A DNA stretch of 64,000 nucleotides from Pelecanus crispus (taxonomy: Eukaryota; Chordata; Aves; Pelecaniformes; Pelecanidae), in NCBI RefSeq assembly GCF_030463565.1, contig NC_134652.1:12997397-13061396 (forward strand). The letters run 5' to 3'. The stretch's first letter is position 1. Every line of letters begins with the position of its first letter. The notes beneath the pieces were generated by a model. It was not told the DNA's origin and ran no database searches. It worked only from the letters and a program-made list of their open reading frames with translations. Position numbers and translations under genes: made by a program. Shown here piece by piece: positions 36,461-50,200 of the stretch.

Positions 36461-39400
36461 AGCCTGCCTGAGCTGCCTCTGCCATACTATGGCTTTATTG
36501 ATCTTGGCTCTGTACAAGTAATTCTTAACTGACTGAACTTACTACTGGCAGTACCAGGGCCCTGATGGCACTGGGGAGAGCTTGTTTCTCGGCTGTCTTT
36601 GACCCATGGGGCTGGAAGAGAGGAATGCAGTGAAAGAGTCTGGCATTTCTCACTCAACTTTCTCGGTAGCCATACGGAGTGGTGAAAAGTGATTTCTGAG
36701 TTTCCTCAAGTCTTCAGATGTTTGAGTTTGCACAGCTCTGGGGGTGTGTGATGTTGTGTGCAAATATCCAGGCCACTGGATGTCAGAGCAGGTGTCCTGA
36801 AATCAGAAGTTACCTTATAAGTATTTGGCCTCTGGAAGATCTCTCAAGGGTCATTTTTGGCTTCTGTAAGTCAGTGTGTGAATGTATTTTGTAGAGACAA
36901 GGGAAGCATAATGTCTGGGGAAAGTGCTTTTCTGCAAGTGTTTGGGCTGACAAAACCTGTTGCCATGTGGAAGAGAGGCATCATGAGAATTGACCCCCCA
37001 AACTTCATACCCTATGGTCTTTTCATTTTAATGTCTGGTCTGGGTTATATATTCCAGAAACACTGAGCATGCTCAAGTCCCCATGAATTGGGGGGTACCA
37101 CCCCTGGACTTGGTCACACCCTGTTTAGATCTGCCTGGTAGTGGGTAGATCTCTGTCTCGCCATAAGTTTTGTGCTGGTGAGTTTATTCTGCTTCTGGGG
37201 GTGCCACTCCGCCAAGTGGCCGAGCACGAAAAGGATCAGTGGTGCTGCTGGATTCCCAAGTTTCCATGGACATACCCTTTCTGTGCTTCAGTTTACTCCT
37301 GGGTGCAACAAGCTCTACTTCCCAGAGGTACTAGAGTGGAAAGGGAGAGAGTAGTATTTCTTTTGGTGGGATTTAATTTGAAGACCATTTGCAAGACATT
37401 TTGGGGAGACTGCTCATGCTATTGCAAAAACTGCTTGTACATACTTCTCTGAGCTTATCGAAAAATAGATCAACAGGATAGTTAGAGGGGCACTCATCAA
37501 GAATTTTAAAACCCAAACCACTGATGAAACGTTTTCCCACATAGGTGAAAGTAGGGAGCATGCATGGGTTTGTATACACGAGGAAATACAGGCTTTCTGT
37601 GGAAAAACAGCATACTTGGCTGTACTGTTACTTGTCCTGTCGAGTCTGTTGAAACACTAGCACGAAACTGTAGTTCTCAAGCCTTAGGCACTACACAGTA
37701 TTTAAAAGCTGAGGTATCAAACTCCCTGTTTTAGGATACAAAGCCCCTATCGATGCAAGGAGAAGAGCTAAGCACAGAAAATTGCAGCAGCCTGCCGCTG
37801 AAATTCTAGCGGACACTCCGAGCCACCCACATACCACTGTGTGTTCCCAGAGGCTGGCTGTGCAAGTATATTAATAAATGTGAGCTGTACACCTTTCCGC
37901 TGTGACTGCAGAAGCAAAGCCAAGCCAATTATTTGCCCATCAGAGCAAGGCTGTGATGGCCCTCCTCCCCTCTTCTCTATCCATTCTTTTGTTTTTGTAT
38001 TGTTTTGCTGAGAGTGTAAATGCAGAGGTGATTAATTGCCTTGTTGACCTGATTCTGTCTCTATGTGGGATCTGCTTATATCAAAATGCACCACCCCAAA
38101 TGACTAAAGTGTGTCAAAGTGTGGTGATTAAAGAATTATAAAATACTTTCTGAACATCCTATTCTCAACTCATTGTGACTTTGGACAGAAGCCCAGACAA
38201 GAGGGGGAGAGAGGAGTGAAAAATTAAAAAAAAAAAAAAAGAATAAATTCCGTGAGAGGGACTTCTGCAATATTTTGTTCCCATTTTATTGAGAAAAGAA
38301 GATTGATAACAAACATTAGTGAGACAAAATTACAGTGATTTGTATAGATTCCCAGGTGGACAAGTTTAACATTAATAAAATATTATAGCCTGCTCTATCA
38401 CAGAACTATTACACTGATCATAAAATGAAATGGCTTTATATATAGGCAGGGGTGTGTGTGTGTGCTCTTATAATATGGATAGAGGCATCTAATTTTCCAC
38501 TAACAGATTAAAATCCTGTGTTGGGCTGGAATAGTGAAGTGTTTAACTTTCTGCTAATGCTGTGGATGATTACTCTGGGAGAGGTTGCACCTGGCAAACT
38601 CTTATTTCAGATGCCAAAGCAAACCCATTGGGTCTTGCTGAAATGACCCTTAAGCCACCAGTGCCATAAACCCAGCAGCTCAGGTGCCCTGGTTTTTTTT
38701 CTGTTGAGGTTGTCAGCAAGCTGTGCACCCCCGTGGCTCTCGTAGGTGTAAATGTAGCACGGCACATCAGAGCTGACAGTTTAAGTGCTTTCTCCCTGCT
38801 GCTCTGGAGTCGCTGGCAGGAACCGAGCAAAACTGAAAAACAACTAAATAGAAATAAACACTTCAGGATGAGAATCTTTTATGTGATGTTTTTAAAATAA
38901 GTTTCTCTGGTGTTTCTGTAATGCCTGGTTTTATTTTATTACAGGCGATGCTGAGTGATAGGCTTGGTAATGCTGGCTTGTGCTGGCTTCTTATCAGCAG
39001 TCCTCTGTCTCTGCTGTGGTGGGAGAGGAGCTGATGCTCCCTCCCGATCCCAGGACACTTTTCCGATGATTGCTTTAGTTTACAGCAAATACCTACTCGT
39101 TTTGTGGCCCTAAAATGTTAGAGGAAGAGCAGAGATGAATTTCACCACGATGCAACACCATCCCCTGCTGTCCTGATGCACCCTTTGACTTTGGCCAATT
39201 CACCAGAGTCAGGTGAAATGCATCTACTTCCATGCTTAACCTTCCTGTGTATTTCAACGCACTCCTTAATCTCCTCAAGTTAGTATGTTTAACTTACCAC
39301 AAAGGTGAAAGGGGAGGCAAATTTGTGGTGATGGTACTTAGCCCTTAAATTCCCATTGGTTTCACGTTTCATTCTCCAGTGTGATAAACTAATATGGCAT

Positions 39401-41222
39401 ACTGGATATCCGTTTTCCTTTAAGCCATGTAAAACTGATGAATTGCTGTTTTAATTATTTCTGGGGATTAAAAAAAAAAAAAGGAATAAAATATTAATTT
39501 AATCAATATTAAATATTTCCGAGGCTAATACTTACTTTTTGGCAGTGTAGATAACATTAACCACAAAATCATGTTTATTTTGACAGCATTGTATATTTTA
39601 GTCATGTGAAATGGAGAAAACAGTTAAACGCTTTATTTCCTTAATTTTATTTTGGCTGAAACTTCTGTTTCTGGTTTCAATTAAAAAACAGTATCATCCT
39701 AACCCTGTTTTTCTTTCTAGATTTTTGCCCCTACCCTTTTCCAGTGTTTCTACTGTAAATATTTAAGAAATAGAAAATGCAACAGTAGTCCCTGTTCCCC
39801 TTTCTTCTCTGTGCTCTCCACATATACTCTAAATGCTGTTTTGAAATTAAATGTAAGGAAACATTCCTTTTTCAAACAAGGTTAAAGGAAAACTCAGTCT
39901 AGAAATCGAATAAATCAAAATTCAATCAAGAAATTTCAATAAACATTTTCAGAAAGGGATTATTGTTCTCTGTGATGTGTTTTCCTGGGAAAGCAAGCCA
40001 TAGGTTTTCTGACCAACTCTCATTACTAATAACAAAGGGGACTATCAGAAGGGAAAGTGATATTGACACTTCACTTAATTTCCACTTTTTTGTTGTCCTT
40101 TGAGTCAGAAGACTGATTAATGATTGATGCCTCCCAGGGCTAGAACTTGGGAAGTTCAGTCCTGCCCATGGCCCAGGACTGGACAGAGTCTAAGAAACTA
40201 TTGACAAGAACCTCAGTAGCAGGGGGCAATCTACAGGAGTGTTCAGATTTGAAACAATAGCTCTCATTACATCCTTCAGGTTTTTTCTCTGCCAGGTAAT
40301 TTCTATTGTAGCAGACCAAGAGATCATGTATTTCAGATGCCTACATGCTGGGGTAAGCAGTCTCTCTCGGATAGAAACCAAGAATGGAATTAGGGCACCT
40401 GGTTTGGTTCACAGCTTGCTGATCCTGCTGGGCAGCCTCTAGCAAGTTGTTCCACTGGTGTCTGTTTGTACTGCCAGCTCTTTGAGGCAGGAGCTTTCCA
40501 TGGGATAGTTATGTTTCTTTTGGAGTCTCTGGGTCAGTGGTCTGCATGCCTTGCTGAGCAATAGGTAAAAATACAGAGCATGTAATACTCTGGACTGGCT
40601 GAATCTTTTCCCTCCTCCCAAGGAAGGCATGATAGCTTCATGTGGCCTCTGGTATACCAGTCTCCAGGAGCTGGAAGTTGGGTACCACTGCTTTAGATGC
40701 TGCTGTTAGGCATCTATCATCCCCAATTTTAAGAGTGCTATCCATGTACTTTCTTTTAAGAAGAAGGGGGGCTGTGGTGGGGGATGAACTCCGTAAAGCC
40801 ATTATTTCCCCCAAGAAGTAAAGATTAATGTTTCTGCATAGCCTCTGTTGTTATTCAGGCAGCTTTAGAACAGCTGTGCTAAAAGTGAAACAATGGGTTG
40901 TCACTTCTGAAATGCTGGTGCTATAAAGACAAGGAAGGAAAGGAATGGCAGATGTTTATCTCCATGTTTATACCAAGTTTTAGTGCATCAATCACCTGGT
41001 GCTATCAAGACTTGTGGAGGAAAGATAATAAGATTTATTGGTGGCTGTTGGGATAACCCACCCGGTGCATAAATATGTTAGTAAAACTCCAGAGAGTCTT
41101 GGTCTATCAAAATGAAATAGGCAGAAAGGAGCACAAACCTCCCGGCTATGGAGCAGCTGAGCTCTTTGTGGGAGGTCAGTTCTTCATGATGGACATGAAT
41201 TGCATGAAGTTCCTGGTGGCTT

Positions 41223-41244
41223 CCCCCCCCCCCCCCCCCCCCCC
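41223..41244 (+). repeat. C22 homopolymer
   Basis: Twenty-two consecutive C, between GGCTT and ATTCAG. Long mononucleotide C runs are rare compared with A/T runs. The minus strand is G22, which can fold as a quadruplex, and the plus strand is a potential i-motif. The length may also reflect sequencing error or polymorphism. Confidence 0.9.
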
Positions 41245-44089
41245 ATTCAGTGAAGGACTAAGAGGCAGAAATTAAGAAAGCAGTGGCTTGCAGTGGAGGA
41301 GTAGTAAAAGGCAAGGAATAAGGTGTGGTTTGCATGTTTTCAATCCTCTGGTGTTAAGTTGTCAATGTGACCATGGCAGTTGGACTTGCAGCAAGCTGCT
41401 TGTGTGATGCTGGAAAGGGGAGGTAGGGGTTGTGACAGGGAAAAGACTCAGCTGAAGAACTGAAGTAACCTATGAGCAGTTGAATAATAAGGAGAAAGTT
41501 TGACTTGTGATTATTTACTACTCTTTAATTACCAGTAGAAGCAGATGATTTAGAGCATCTTGGGGAAAGGACAGCTGGTTTTTCCCTCGCTTCACTCCAG
41601 AGAAAGAGGAGTGCTGACTCCAAATAACTTAGTTTTGTTTCCTTTGCGCTGATTGGCCACTTCTGATGCTGTTGGTGTCTTTTTGAAATGAAACACAAGC
41701 TATGATCATGATGTGTCTGTGTAGTTACTAGTATACAGGTGTTGATAGTCCAGACAATTGATTCTACTTCAAAGTTACCTGTCATTTTTGGCTGATGTAC
41801 CTGGAGTTTTGCATTTGGTATGATTCAGAGCTGAGTGATAAGCACTCATCTGATCACAAAATTGGTCTGGAACCAAGCCCAGTTATCTCATGATATGCAG
41901 CATATTACACATGTCCAGAAGATGAGGTGCCTTCAGGAGCCTTGATGCAGAAGATGAGTTTCTTTCAGCAGTTAGCAACTTGCCGCTGTTTGAAGCACAA
42001 TCATGGTTTAATAAGAAAACCCAAAAGATCCCTCTTAACAGCCCTGAGCAAAATGTTCTATGCTCAGAGTCAATTCCAGTCTAGGGAGTTTTTTGGTCAC
42101 CCCTTTTCTCCTCTTGAACAGGCTGTCTTTAAGAACACATTTGATAATCTAGGAGATGTCTCTGAATTTGAAACAGCAGCTACTCAATGTGATTGTGTAC
42201 TTGCTTCAAAATAGTAAGAAATTCTTCTTTGCATCCACTTGTTACTGACATTGCTTAGAAGTGACACTGCGTGTGCTTCCTTCCTTTTCTCAAAGATGCT
42301 GTAAAATTCTATCCGATAACTTAAAAAACAATCTTCCCCTTAACTTCTGAATGACTGAGCTAGGTGAGAATTGGCTGCAGAGAAACCATCTTCCCTCATG
42401 CTTAATTGAACCGGTGCATTAGACTGAACAAATTTCACTTCAGTAGTGTTAAAGCTCCATGAGTGTGTTAACTAGGGTTTATCCAACTGGGGTTTTATTA
42501 CTTTTTAATTAATTTTTATTAATGCTTTAATTAAAAAATACAAGACTGACAATGGGCTTGATGTGGGTTTTTTTTTTTTCTATTTTAACACTGACATACT
42601 GCAGTTGTCCTGCTACAGGATAAGTATACAAATATCTTCCCATCAGAAGAGCCCCATATACTGTCATGGGACCAGATAATGAAGCTGATGTGCTCTGCTT
42701 TGCCTTTGGGTGAATGGACATGTCTTTAGCTTGAGCTCTGTGTGCAGGGTTGGAACCCAGCAGTTCATTTCTCTGGTGGGCTGCAGAACCTCTATAGCCT
42801 CACACAGCACAAATATTTAAATAGCTCAACAAGACCTTGTTCTCTACTGTCAGTCATCCCCTAGTTTGCCTAGTCCAGCTATAGATGACTACATTTTTAG
42901 TGACAAATTTATGCAGTCTAATGGAATCAAAATGTATTTCTTGTTTTCTGTTTCATCTTTATAATTTGTCACACTCCCATATTTACTCATTACACAGACC
43001 CTTTCCTTTCTTTGATTTCATCCCTTAGCTATTTGTATACCATGCTGTTTTCTTTGCTAAAACTACTATTTAACCATAATGATGTTACCAGCAGTACTAT
43101 TTTAATGAACAACAGATTTCATGGCTGGAGGTGTATCCTCCTATAGTTCTGAGTTCTCATGGGGACTGAAATTATTCTGTGCAAGACATATCTGATGTCT
43201 TGTTTTAGTTATGCACAATCCAGCCTTCCAGCTGCTAGGAGAGGCAGATTGTGACTAATATTTAATATCTTTTATAGCACTGGGAGATGTAAAGTTAGGA
43301 ATGGGAGGATCTCTCTTATTTTTTCATTCTCTTATATTTTCATTTTTGGTCTCAAAGGTGCCGTCCACCTACCTCTAGCCAGCTGGGAAGCAATGCTCTT
43401 ACTTTTGGTAAAACTCAGCTTTGAGTGCTTTGGAGCTCAAGAAAAATCATGGGGCTGGAAACTGAAAACAACACCACAATTTGGCAATAAACAGACCCTA
43501 CATGATGGAATTATTTAAAATGAAAATGAAGTCCTAATTATCAGGGACAGCTGATGGAAAGATGGACAAGGTTTTGTTACCGCTTTCCTGGACACCTGCA
43601 GGAGGAACTCCATCTGCTCTGAGTTTCAGGACCGCATCCAAGACCAGACTCGCTGCCCATATGCACAGCGAGTCAGGAAGGCTGGCCCTGCGGGTTGCTT
43701 TCCAGAGCCTGTGCACCTGGGTCGCTGGAGCTAGCCTGCCAGACGCTGCCCTCCGTCAGAGGTGGGTGAGCTGCTGAGTGCCCGATGTTCACAACTGCTC
43801 CTGCACCCAGCTATAAAGCCTAGCCTAGACACGGCCGTGGTCCTCTGTGCAAAACCAGAGCAGAGGTACAGCTGAGCAAACTTGCTGTGAGGCACAGAAG
43901 TCTTCAGATTGAGCCAAAGCAGGAGGAGGTTCAGGACAAGTCAAGACTTGGCAGTCTCATCACAGTGTGCCAACTGGCCTCCTGCGTGGATGGGGATGTC
44001 TGGGTTTTGTGCTGTGGGACTGTTGTAAAGACCTGCAAATGTGAATCAAAATTGAGTGCCTTTATTAGTTAGAGGAAAAAGACCAGAAA

Positions 44090-44265
44090 GGCAGGACTCA
44101 TGGCTTCTCATGCTGCTCCTCCTGCATGGTCACGGGTAACGCAATTAACTGCTCGGTGCTTCAGTGCAAGCCGTCTGTAACATAAGCATCATGATACTTA
44201 CCTGCCTCTGAGGGCCATTTACTTAATTAAATTGCTGAGATCTTCAGGTAAGAGATAGTTTAAAC
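44090..44265 (+). mobile_element. MIR-type SINE
   Basis: The block order matches MIR: a head-like region GGCAGGACTCATGGCTTCTC, then a GGTCACGGGTAACGCAATTA segment equivalent to the consensus 'GACCTTGGGCAAGTCACTTA', then TCGGTGCTTCAG, then ATGATACTTACCTGCCTCTG, and a 3' part with TTAATTAAATTGCTGAGATC. It is an ancient amniote SINE with strong divergence, sense to the gene. No function is apparent. Confidence 0.72.
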
Positions 44266-47200
44266 AAGTAGTTCTGTGTGCAGTAGAAGTAATGGAGCTT
44301 GGTTTCCAATGGCTTTGTCTTGTGGTTCATTGCCAGCTCTGATTGAAACTTGCCCCCTGGGCCAGGACTTCATGAGGGTTTTTTTCTCTAATTCTCTTTC
44401 CAGGATTCACAGGTGTTCAGTAAGAGGTAAGCTTGGCCTTTCCTGTAGAAAGGGCACTCCCAGGGGATGTTTTCTTGGATGTCTCTTTTTCTGCCCAGCT
44501 GCCTGGCTTTTTTTAGAGATTTTTCGGTGTTACTGCAGCTGTAAAACTTGGTCCAACTCAGCCAGTAGGTTCAAGCAGTGCAGCACGAGGAGAGGCTTGC
44601 AGGCACATTCACATGCAAACTCGCAGGGCAGCTTGCAGGAACCTTTCTTTCTTCGGAAAGCATGTGGAAACCAGAGTGTGATAGTGCAGACCTATTGCTT
44701 AGAAGTGGTGGAGGAGCTGAGACGGGCAGCACGGTTAAAGTGTCTATCTTGGGCACTGTTAGAAAGAGGTGTTGTGATCAGAGCTCCTAAATCACTTGGA
44801 CACTTTGCTATCCTATGGATGCCCACATCCCTTTCTCCTTTTTAATCATTACCTTTGCATCCGGATGCTTTCCTGTAAAGAAAGTGTCGTTTATGGATTT
44901 TCCTCAGTGCTTAAGGCCAAGGAGAGCCTGTTGAAACCAGTTAGCTGATCCCAGGTCTCTTGTGTTGATAGCTCAGCTGCAGCTCCCCTTGCTGTAATTC
45001 CGTCCTGCTGACAGGCTGCCCGATTGGGAAGAGTTTTGTAGGATTTTTCAACTGTTCCAGCTTTTGTGCACGCTTGCCTTCTGGGACTCGGGCAAACAGA
45101 CTGGAGATAATGCAGATGCACCTTGGCACCCCACTTTAAATTAGGCTGGTGAATGCATGCAAGTCTAGGAGAGCAGCTGGGGAATTGCTCACTGCAAAGA
45201 AGGGTGGCTGAAGAGAGGGCTTGAGATGGGTATCAGGGAATAGGGAACATATCTGGTGGCCTCTATTTGAATGTGGAAGTGTGCGAACGTACATATCGCT
45301 ACATCTGTACCCTTTAGGCAGTACTCCTGCTGTGGTTAAGCTTGTTATCAAGTCCGCTCGGGAGTTCGCAATTTCTCCCTGTTACAGTCTGGGTGAAGCA
45401 CAGTGAGAAACTCCTTTCAGCTACTTTTCTGTTTCCTTGGGATCTGCTCAGCTGAGGCTGGGAATAAACTGGGTGTAAATGCAGACTAACATCACTTACT
45501 GGTGGAGGAATCTGTGGGTGCAGGAATTACACTGCATCTGCAGAGTCTGGCTTTTGGGCTTGCAGCTGCAGAGAAAATGAGCAATGAATAGGCAGTTAAT
45601 TGAAAGCTAAAGTAGCTATTTACTGACAGTATAGTCTTGCCTTTTCTCCTACATGTAATCTGTGTGAGATCACTCAAAGTCAGCCTCTGACCCAACTTGT
45701 TTCCAATATTTGTTTGTTTTCCCTTTTCCAGCTGAATTTATATGTCATGCTTTTCATTCTTTCTTTCTTTTTTGACGCCAGCTCCTTGTATTGTTGATCC
45801 TCACTGTTAAACTGCTGCTATGCATCAGTGGCGGAAAACTGATTCTTTCACTGAGCCAGTTAAATTCTGCTAATCTTTGCTGAACAAGTAATTGCAACTT
45901 TAGAGAACCGGGATGCAAGAAGGACTGCTCGGATAAAGAAGGATTTACAGGTCTGGGCAAAAGGAGTTTTAAAATTCTTTTGGGATACCTAGAGTAAATG
46001 TTGAGTCAGGAAAAGAGGTAAATATTTGTGGTATCCCATTGATTGAATGGGGTTACTTAAGTCTGCTTAAATTCTTTGCAGGGCTGAGGGGTTCATTCCT
46101 TGAAAGAATAATGTGGTTAATAATAACTCTCCTACTGGCTGAGTTGCTGACTGGTCGTTTGTACCTGCTCAGCTTTTTCATATTTAAATACACTGCCTTA
46201 TGAATATGTAGTGTCAGTGCTTTCATTTAGAAAATCATATTGGTCAAAAGTGTAGAACAGGAAAGCATTTTACTGCGAAGACAAAGTTTTGTCATGTGGG
46301 AGATGGCAGAAAACATCACAGTAACACTTTAGTATTCTGATGATGTAGCTGCTGATGGCCTCTGACTCTAAAAGCTCCCCATAAGCTAATGCAGAATGTG
46401 ATTACTGAGCAGAAGCCCTGACAATTGGTTTGTGTGTGGATATGGTATTGACAATACCCTAAACAGAGTCAATATAGGGACTGCTTGGGGTCAGTTGCCA
46501 GTAGAGCTGGCTGGCATTTCTTTCATTAATATTAAAATAATTAGCAGTATGTGAAAAAGTGTTGTGTGTTTTTTTTTTTTTCAAAGGGTTAAAAAAAAAT
46601 TGGGGGAGAACTGAAATGACACATAGCTATCTTGCTGCTTACCTGGAAGGTTCATGCCCCATTCACAAGGTGTCTGCAGATAGAAAGTGGGGCCAAGAAG
46701 AGCCTTCCAACCCAGGGATGGAGGCAGGCAGGGCTGTCTGCACAGAGCCCCATGAGTATACTTAAAAGAAAGGAGGTTGTATAGCTGAGAGGAAGAAACT
46801 GGGGCACTCTGCTTCCACCAGCCTGGTTGGATGCCACTTGTCAGCTTCACTAGGCAGGTATCAGTTTGATTTTTTTTTTCCTCCCCCTCCCCAGTAGAAA
46901 ATCCCTTTTAGATGCAGAAGGGAGAGAAGGAAGAGGATCTGAAAATTATCTATGGAAAACTCATTTTAAGAGTGTTTCCACCTGCAAATTATTCTGACAC
47001 AAAATTCCCAACTAGTTAGTAATTTTCTTCAAATATTTGAAGAGCAGTCAATCACAAAATGGTTTTAGGAAAGGATTTTGCTTTAATAAGGCTCAAAGTA
47101 CACAATGAGGAATGTTAGAACAGCTCTTTAACTGCTTAATACCTGGACACCATGCTAATGAACACTTCAGAAATGAAGCATAGACTTGCATTAATATTCT

Positions 47201-50200
47201 GTTTACATTGAACACGTGTCTAGGACTTAAAAATGTGGACCCGGTGTGGTAGATGCGAGACAGGGGTGGCTTATGCTTGGAAGGTACTCATGGTTGCAAG
47301 TAAAGCTACAGAGGATGCAAAAGGAATCAAGCTGGGACCTAATGTGGGCAGGGTCAGCAAAGCGTGCTGAGAACATGGCCCTGGTTTTTGATCCTGAGGA
47401 ATCCTGAGTGATGCCCCAGGTAAGGGGAGAGGTGAGACAAAGTGTCAAGATGCTCACAAAAACGCTGGAAGCCTGACAGCAAAACAAGGCAGAGATGGGC
47501 TATTTAGAGTAGGTCTAAAAATGGATCCAGGGATGTTTATGGCAGCAATTTCATTGCTTGGAAACACAGACTTTTAATGTCTTTGTGTAATATATGCAGT
47601 TGCATCTCCAGGGAATTAAAGCAGCAAGAATTATTTGGATTGCTTGCATGTATTTGTATTACTGTTCAGAAGCAGAATCTCCTTTTGTTTGTGTTGTTTT
47701 GATTAATTTCCTGGATTGAAGCTGCACATGAAAAATGTTTCAAGCTGTTTAAGGGACAGGCTTTTATTTGGTAGAAGCATTTTGCAATTGGTTATTAAAT
47801 CCCTTTGCTGTCTTAGAGCTGAGCCTCCCTTTGGCTCTGCAGGCTGGACAGCTGGATTGAAGAGTGCCAGATTGCCCACCAAGTCTGGAAAGATGAATGG
47901 GGAAAAAAAAAGTTCTCCTTCTAAATGAACCCAGTAACTTGGCAGAAAACTTTCCCTTCTGACTTGCTTGCAATGCTTCTGCCTTGGAAGCGGCAGAAAC
48001 TGCTTTGTATTAATTTGAATCGGTTATACTCAGAGCAGGAATAGCTGCATTTGGCAGTTATTTATGTCAGAGAAATAACCAGAAGCCTCAGAACAGGTCT
48101 CCATTGTGCTCGGAGCTGTACATCTACCTGGGATTTTTTTCTCCAAATTCAGTAGCCTTTAGATTGTCGTCTTGTGTTAATGTAACTGCTGAACTCTGCT
48201 TCATGCAGGAATCCTGGTTTGGAAATGGACATCTGAGCTGGTGGTGCTGGGGAGATGTAGCCCCAGTCTGCACTCCAGGGTGATGCAGGTTATCTGCAGA
48301 TAACTTGATCACTGTGTTCAATCTAATTGCTCTGTTCTGTGAGTGAGATTGCTTTGAGCCTTTTTCTCAGAAGTATGGTGCAGTTTTACTTTGCAGGGAA
48401 CAAAGTTAGGAGAGGTCAGATCTCTGCCTGTGACAGTGCCTGACTCTTTCTTTCTAGACAAACCAGCTTTTCCCACATGGTAAATTGTCTTATCTTTCAG
48501 ATCACCTCAATTGGAGGGTGATTACCCTACAAAAATGTGGACTTCTGGCCATGGGAAGCAGACACTGACTGGTATGTCTGTCCTAAGAAATACCTTGTGG
48601 AGCAGAGATTACCCAGGCTGGCAATCTGTGTGGTTCAGTACAGGTTTACCTGCTTGGGTCTGCTTGCAGGGATGAGTCCTGCACTGCATCCCAGAGAGGA
48701 AAAGAGCACTCACAGGCTGGTCTAGAGCTGCCCTGGGGCCCCAAGGGCACTGCTTCATACCTGTGTGTGCTGCTGTGCCAGGGGTGAGCAGGGGGCTGGG
48801 ACTGGCCTGACTGCCCCATGTTTCTCAGATGCTGCTAGTGAGCTTGGTCTCACCCACACTGCTGAGTCTTTCCCATATTGCTCCTTTCAGCTGTGTCCTC
48901 AGTGGGACCCCTTTCAGCAGGTTTAACCATCCTGCAGGGAAGCCTGTTGGGATGAGCAGAATTTGACTCTGCCAGATCTCAGCCTCATGCATTTCAGCAC
49001 AGAACTGCTGTTATCTGAACAGCTGGGATCTGACCTGCTGTAACTGGAGCAGCTAATCTTATTGTGGGGAAAAAGGCCACAGACGTGCCCTAGAAATCTG
49101 ACATAAAGCAATAGCTTTTAATAAAAGCCTGGCCTTGCCATGGACTCTTGATTACCAGGTGGCCCACCATGCTGTCATGTGCTCATCACATAGCTGCCAT
49201 GTGGGGCCTTGCACATAGGGAAGGAAAATATTTTGGAGAGCTTATAGGTATCTAGTGGAACGTGGTATTGGGCAAATGTCTGGCCAGCTTTAATTTTCTT
49301 TATTGTGCCAGCTTGAGAGAGAGACTAGGATGGCTCATCCTGCCCAAGATAGGGGAGATAAAGTGCTCTGTTCTGTTATTAAAATAAGTCCTTCTGGAAA
49401 ATTGAAGTGATGCAGCATTTTCTAAAGATGGGCACTTCTGGACACAGTATACAACATAATTAAAACCTCAGCCAGTTAAATTAAAAAACAAACCAATAAT
49501 TATTCACCAATGTTCTAATAAAGAAATGAAGGTCAGTTGTGAGGAAGTCAGGACGACTCATGGTAAAGCTTCTGCTGCACTCTGATAGAAGAAATGCCTT
49601 ATGTCTCAAAACCACTTTTTTTTTTTTCTGGAGAATGTGCTTTCTTCTCAATGGTTCCAACTGGATGGAGCTTTATTGTAGTGCTCAGAGGGCCTAGGTT
49701 ACAGTTACACATGTCTGATGGCAGAAGACAAGCTGGTTTGTCTTTGCCTCTCAGTTTTATACCTATGGCAAAAGGCCATGATCCAGCTTTGAGGTATGTT
49801 GGGACTCCCAGTGAAGACCTGTGTTTAGGAATAGAACAGGGTGCTAGTTTGATGTCTGTGTGTCTTCACATAAACTTAGTATTTGTAAAACCACTCAGCC
49901 TGGTCAGTCTGGTCCTATTCAGGGACTGAATAGTACCCTTGGGAGAGGACCACTGCTAAGGTCCTGCAGGGCCAGTATTGGCCTCTTTCATATCAGGAGG
50001 CATCTTCATACAGGTACCACCATTGTGGCAGTCTCAGGGGGTCAGGTGCTTACTGGGAGTCCCAGGAGATATGTGCCTTCCAGAACCCGGTCCATCAGAT
50101 ATTCACCCATAAAGATGGTCCCTGTAAGGTGGGTGGGAAGGAGAGTGGTTTAAGGAAGCGGTGTATTGCATCAGTGGAGCAGGAGCAGGGTTACTTGGCT

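Larger units (their letters stand above)
27859..44089 (+). other. intron 1 segment, non-coding
   Basis: No coding exon or RNA gene is recognised across this stretch. It contains short simple repeats (GT repeat near 38451-38463, A-runs near 38226 and 39469) and AT-rich complex blocks at about 30650-31090 and 39420-39760. There is a possible MIR-like remnant around 32360-32420 (an ACTCAGTTTCCTGAATTGTA block). Open frames are chance-like. Confidence 0.45.

Noticed and set aside
44276..44845. 189-codon plus-strand open frame
   Set aside because: Starts at a GTG, not ATG, has no known domain, no flanking splice logic and ordinary intronic composition. Judged chance.
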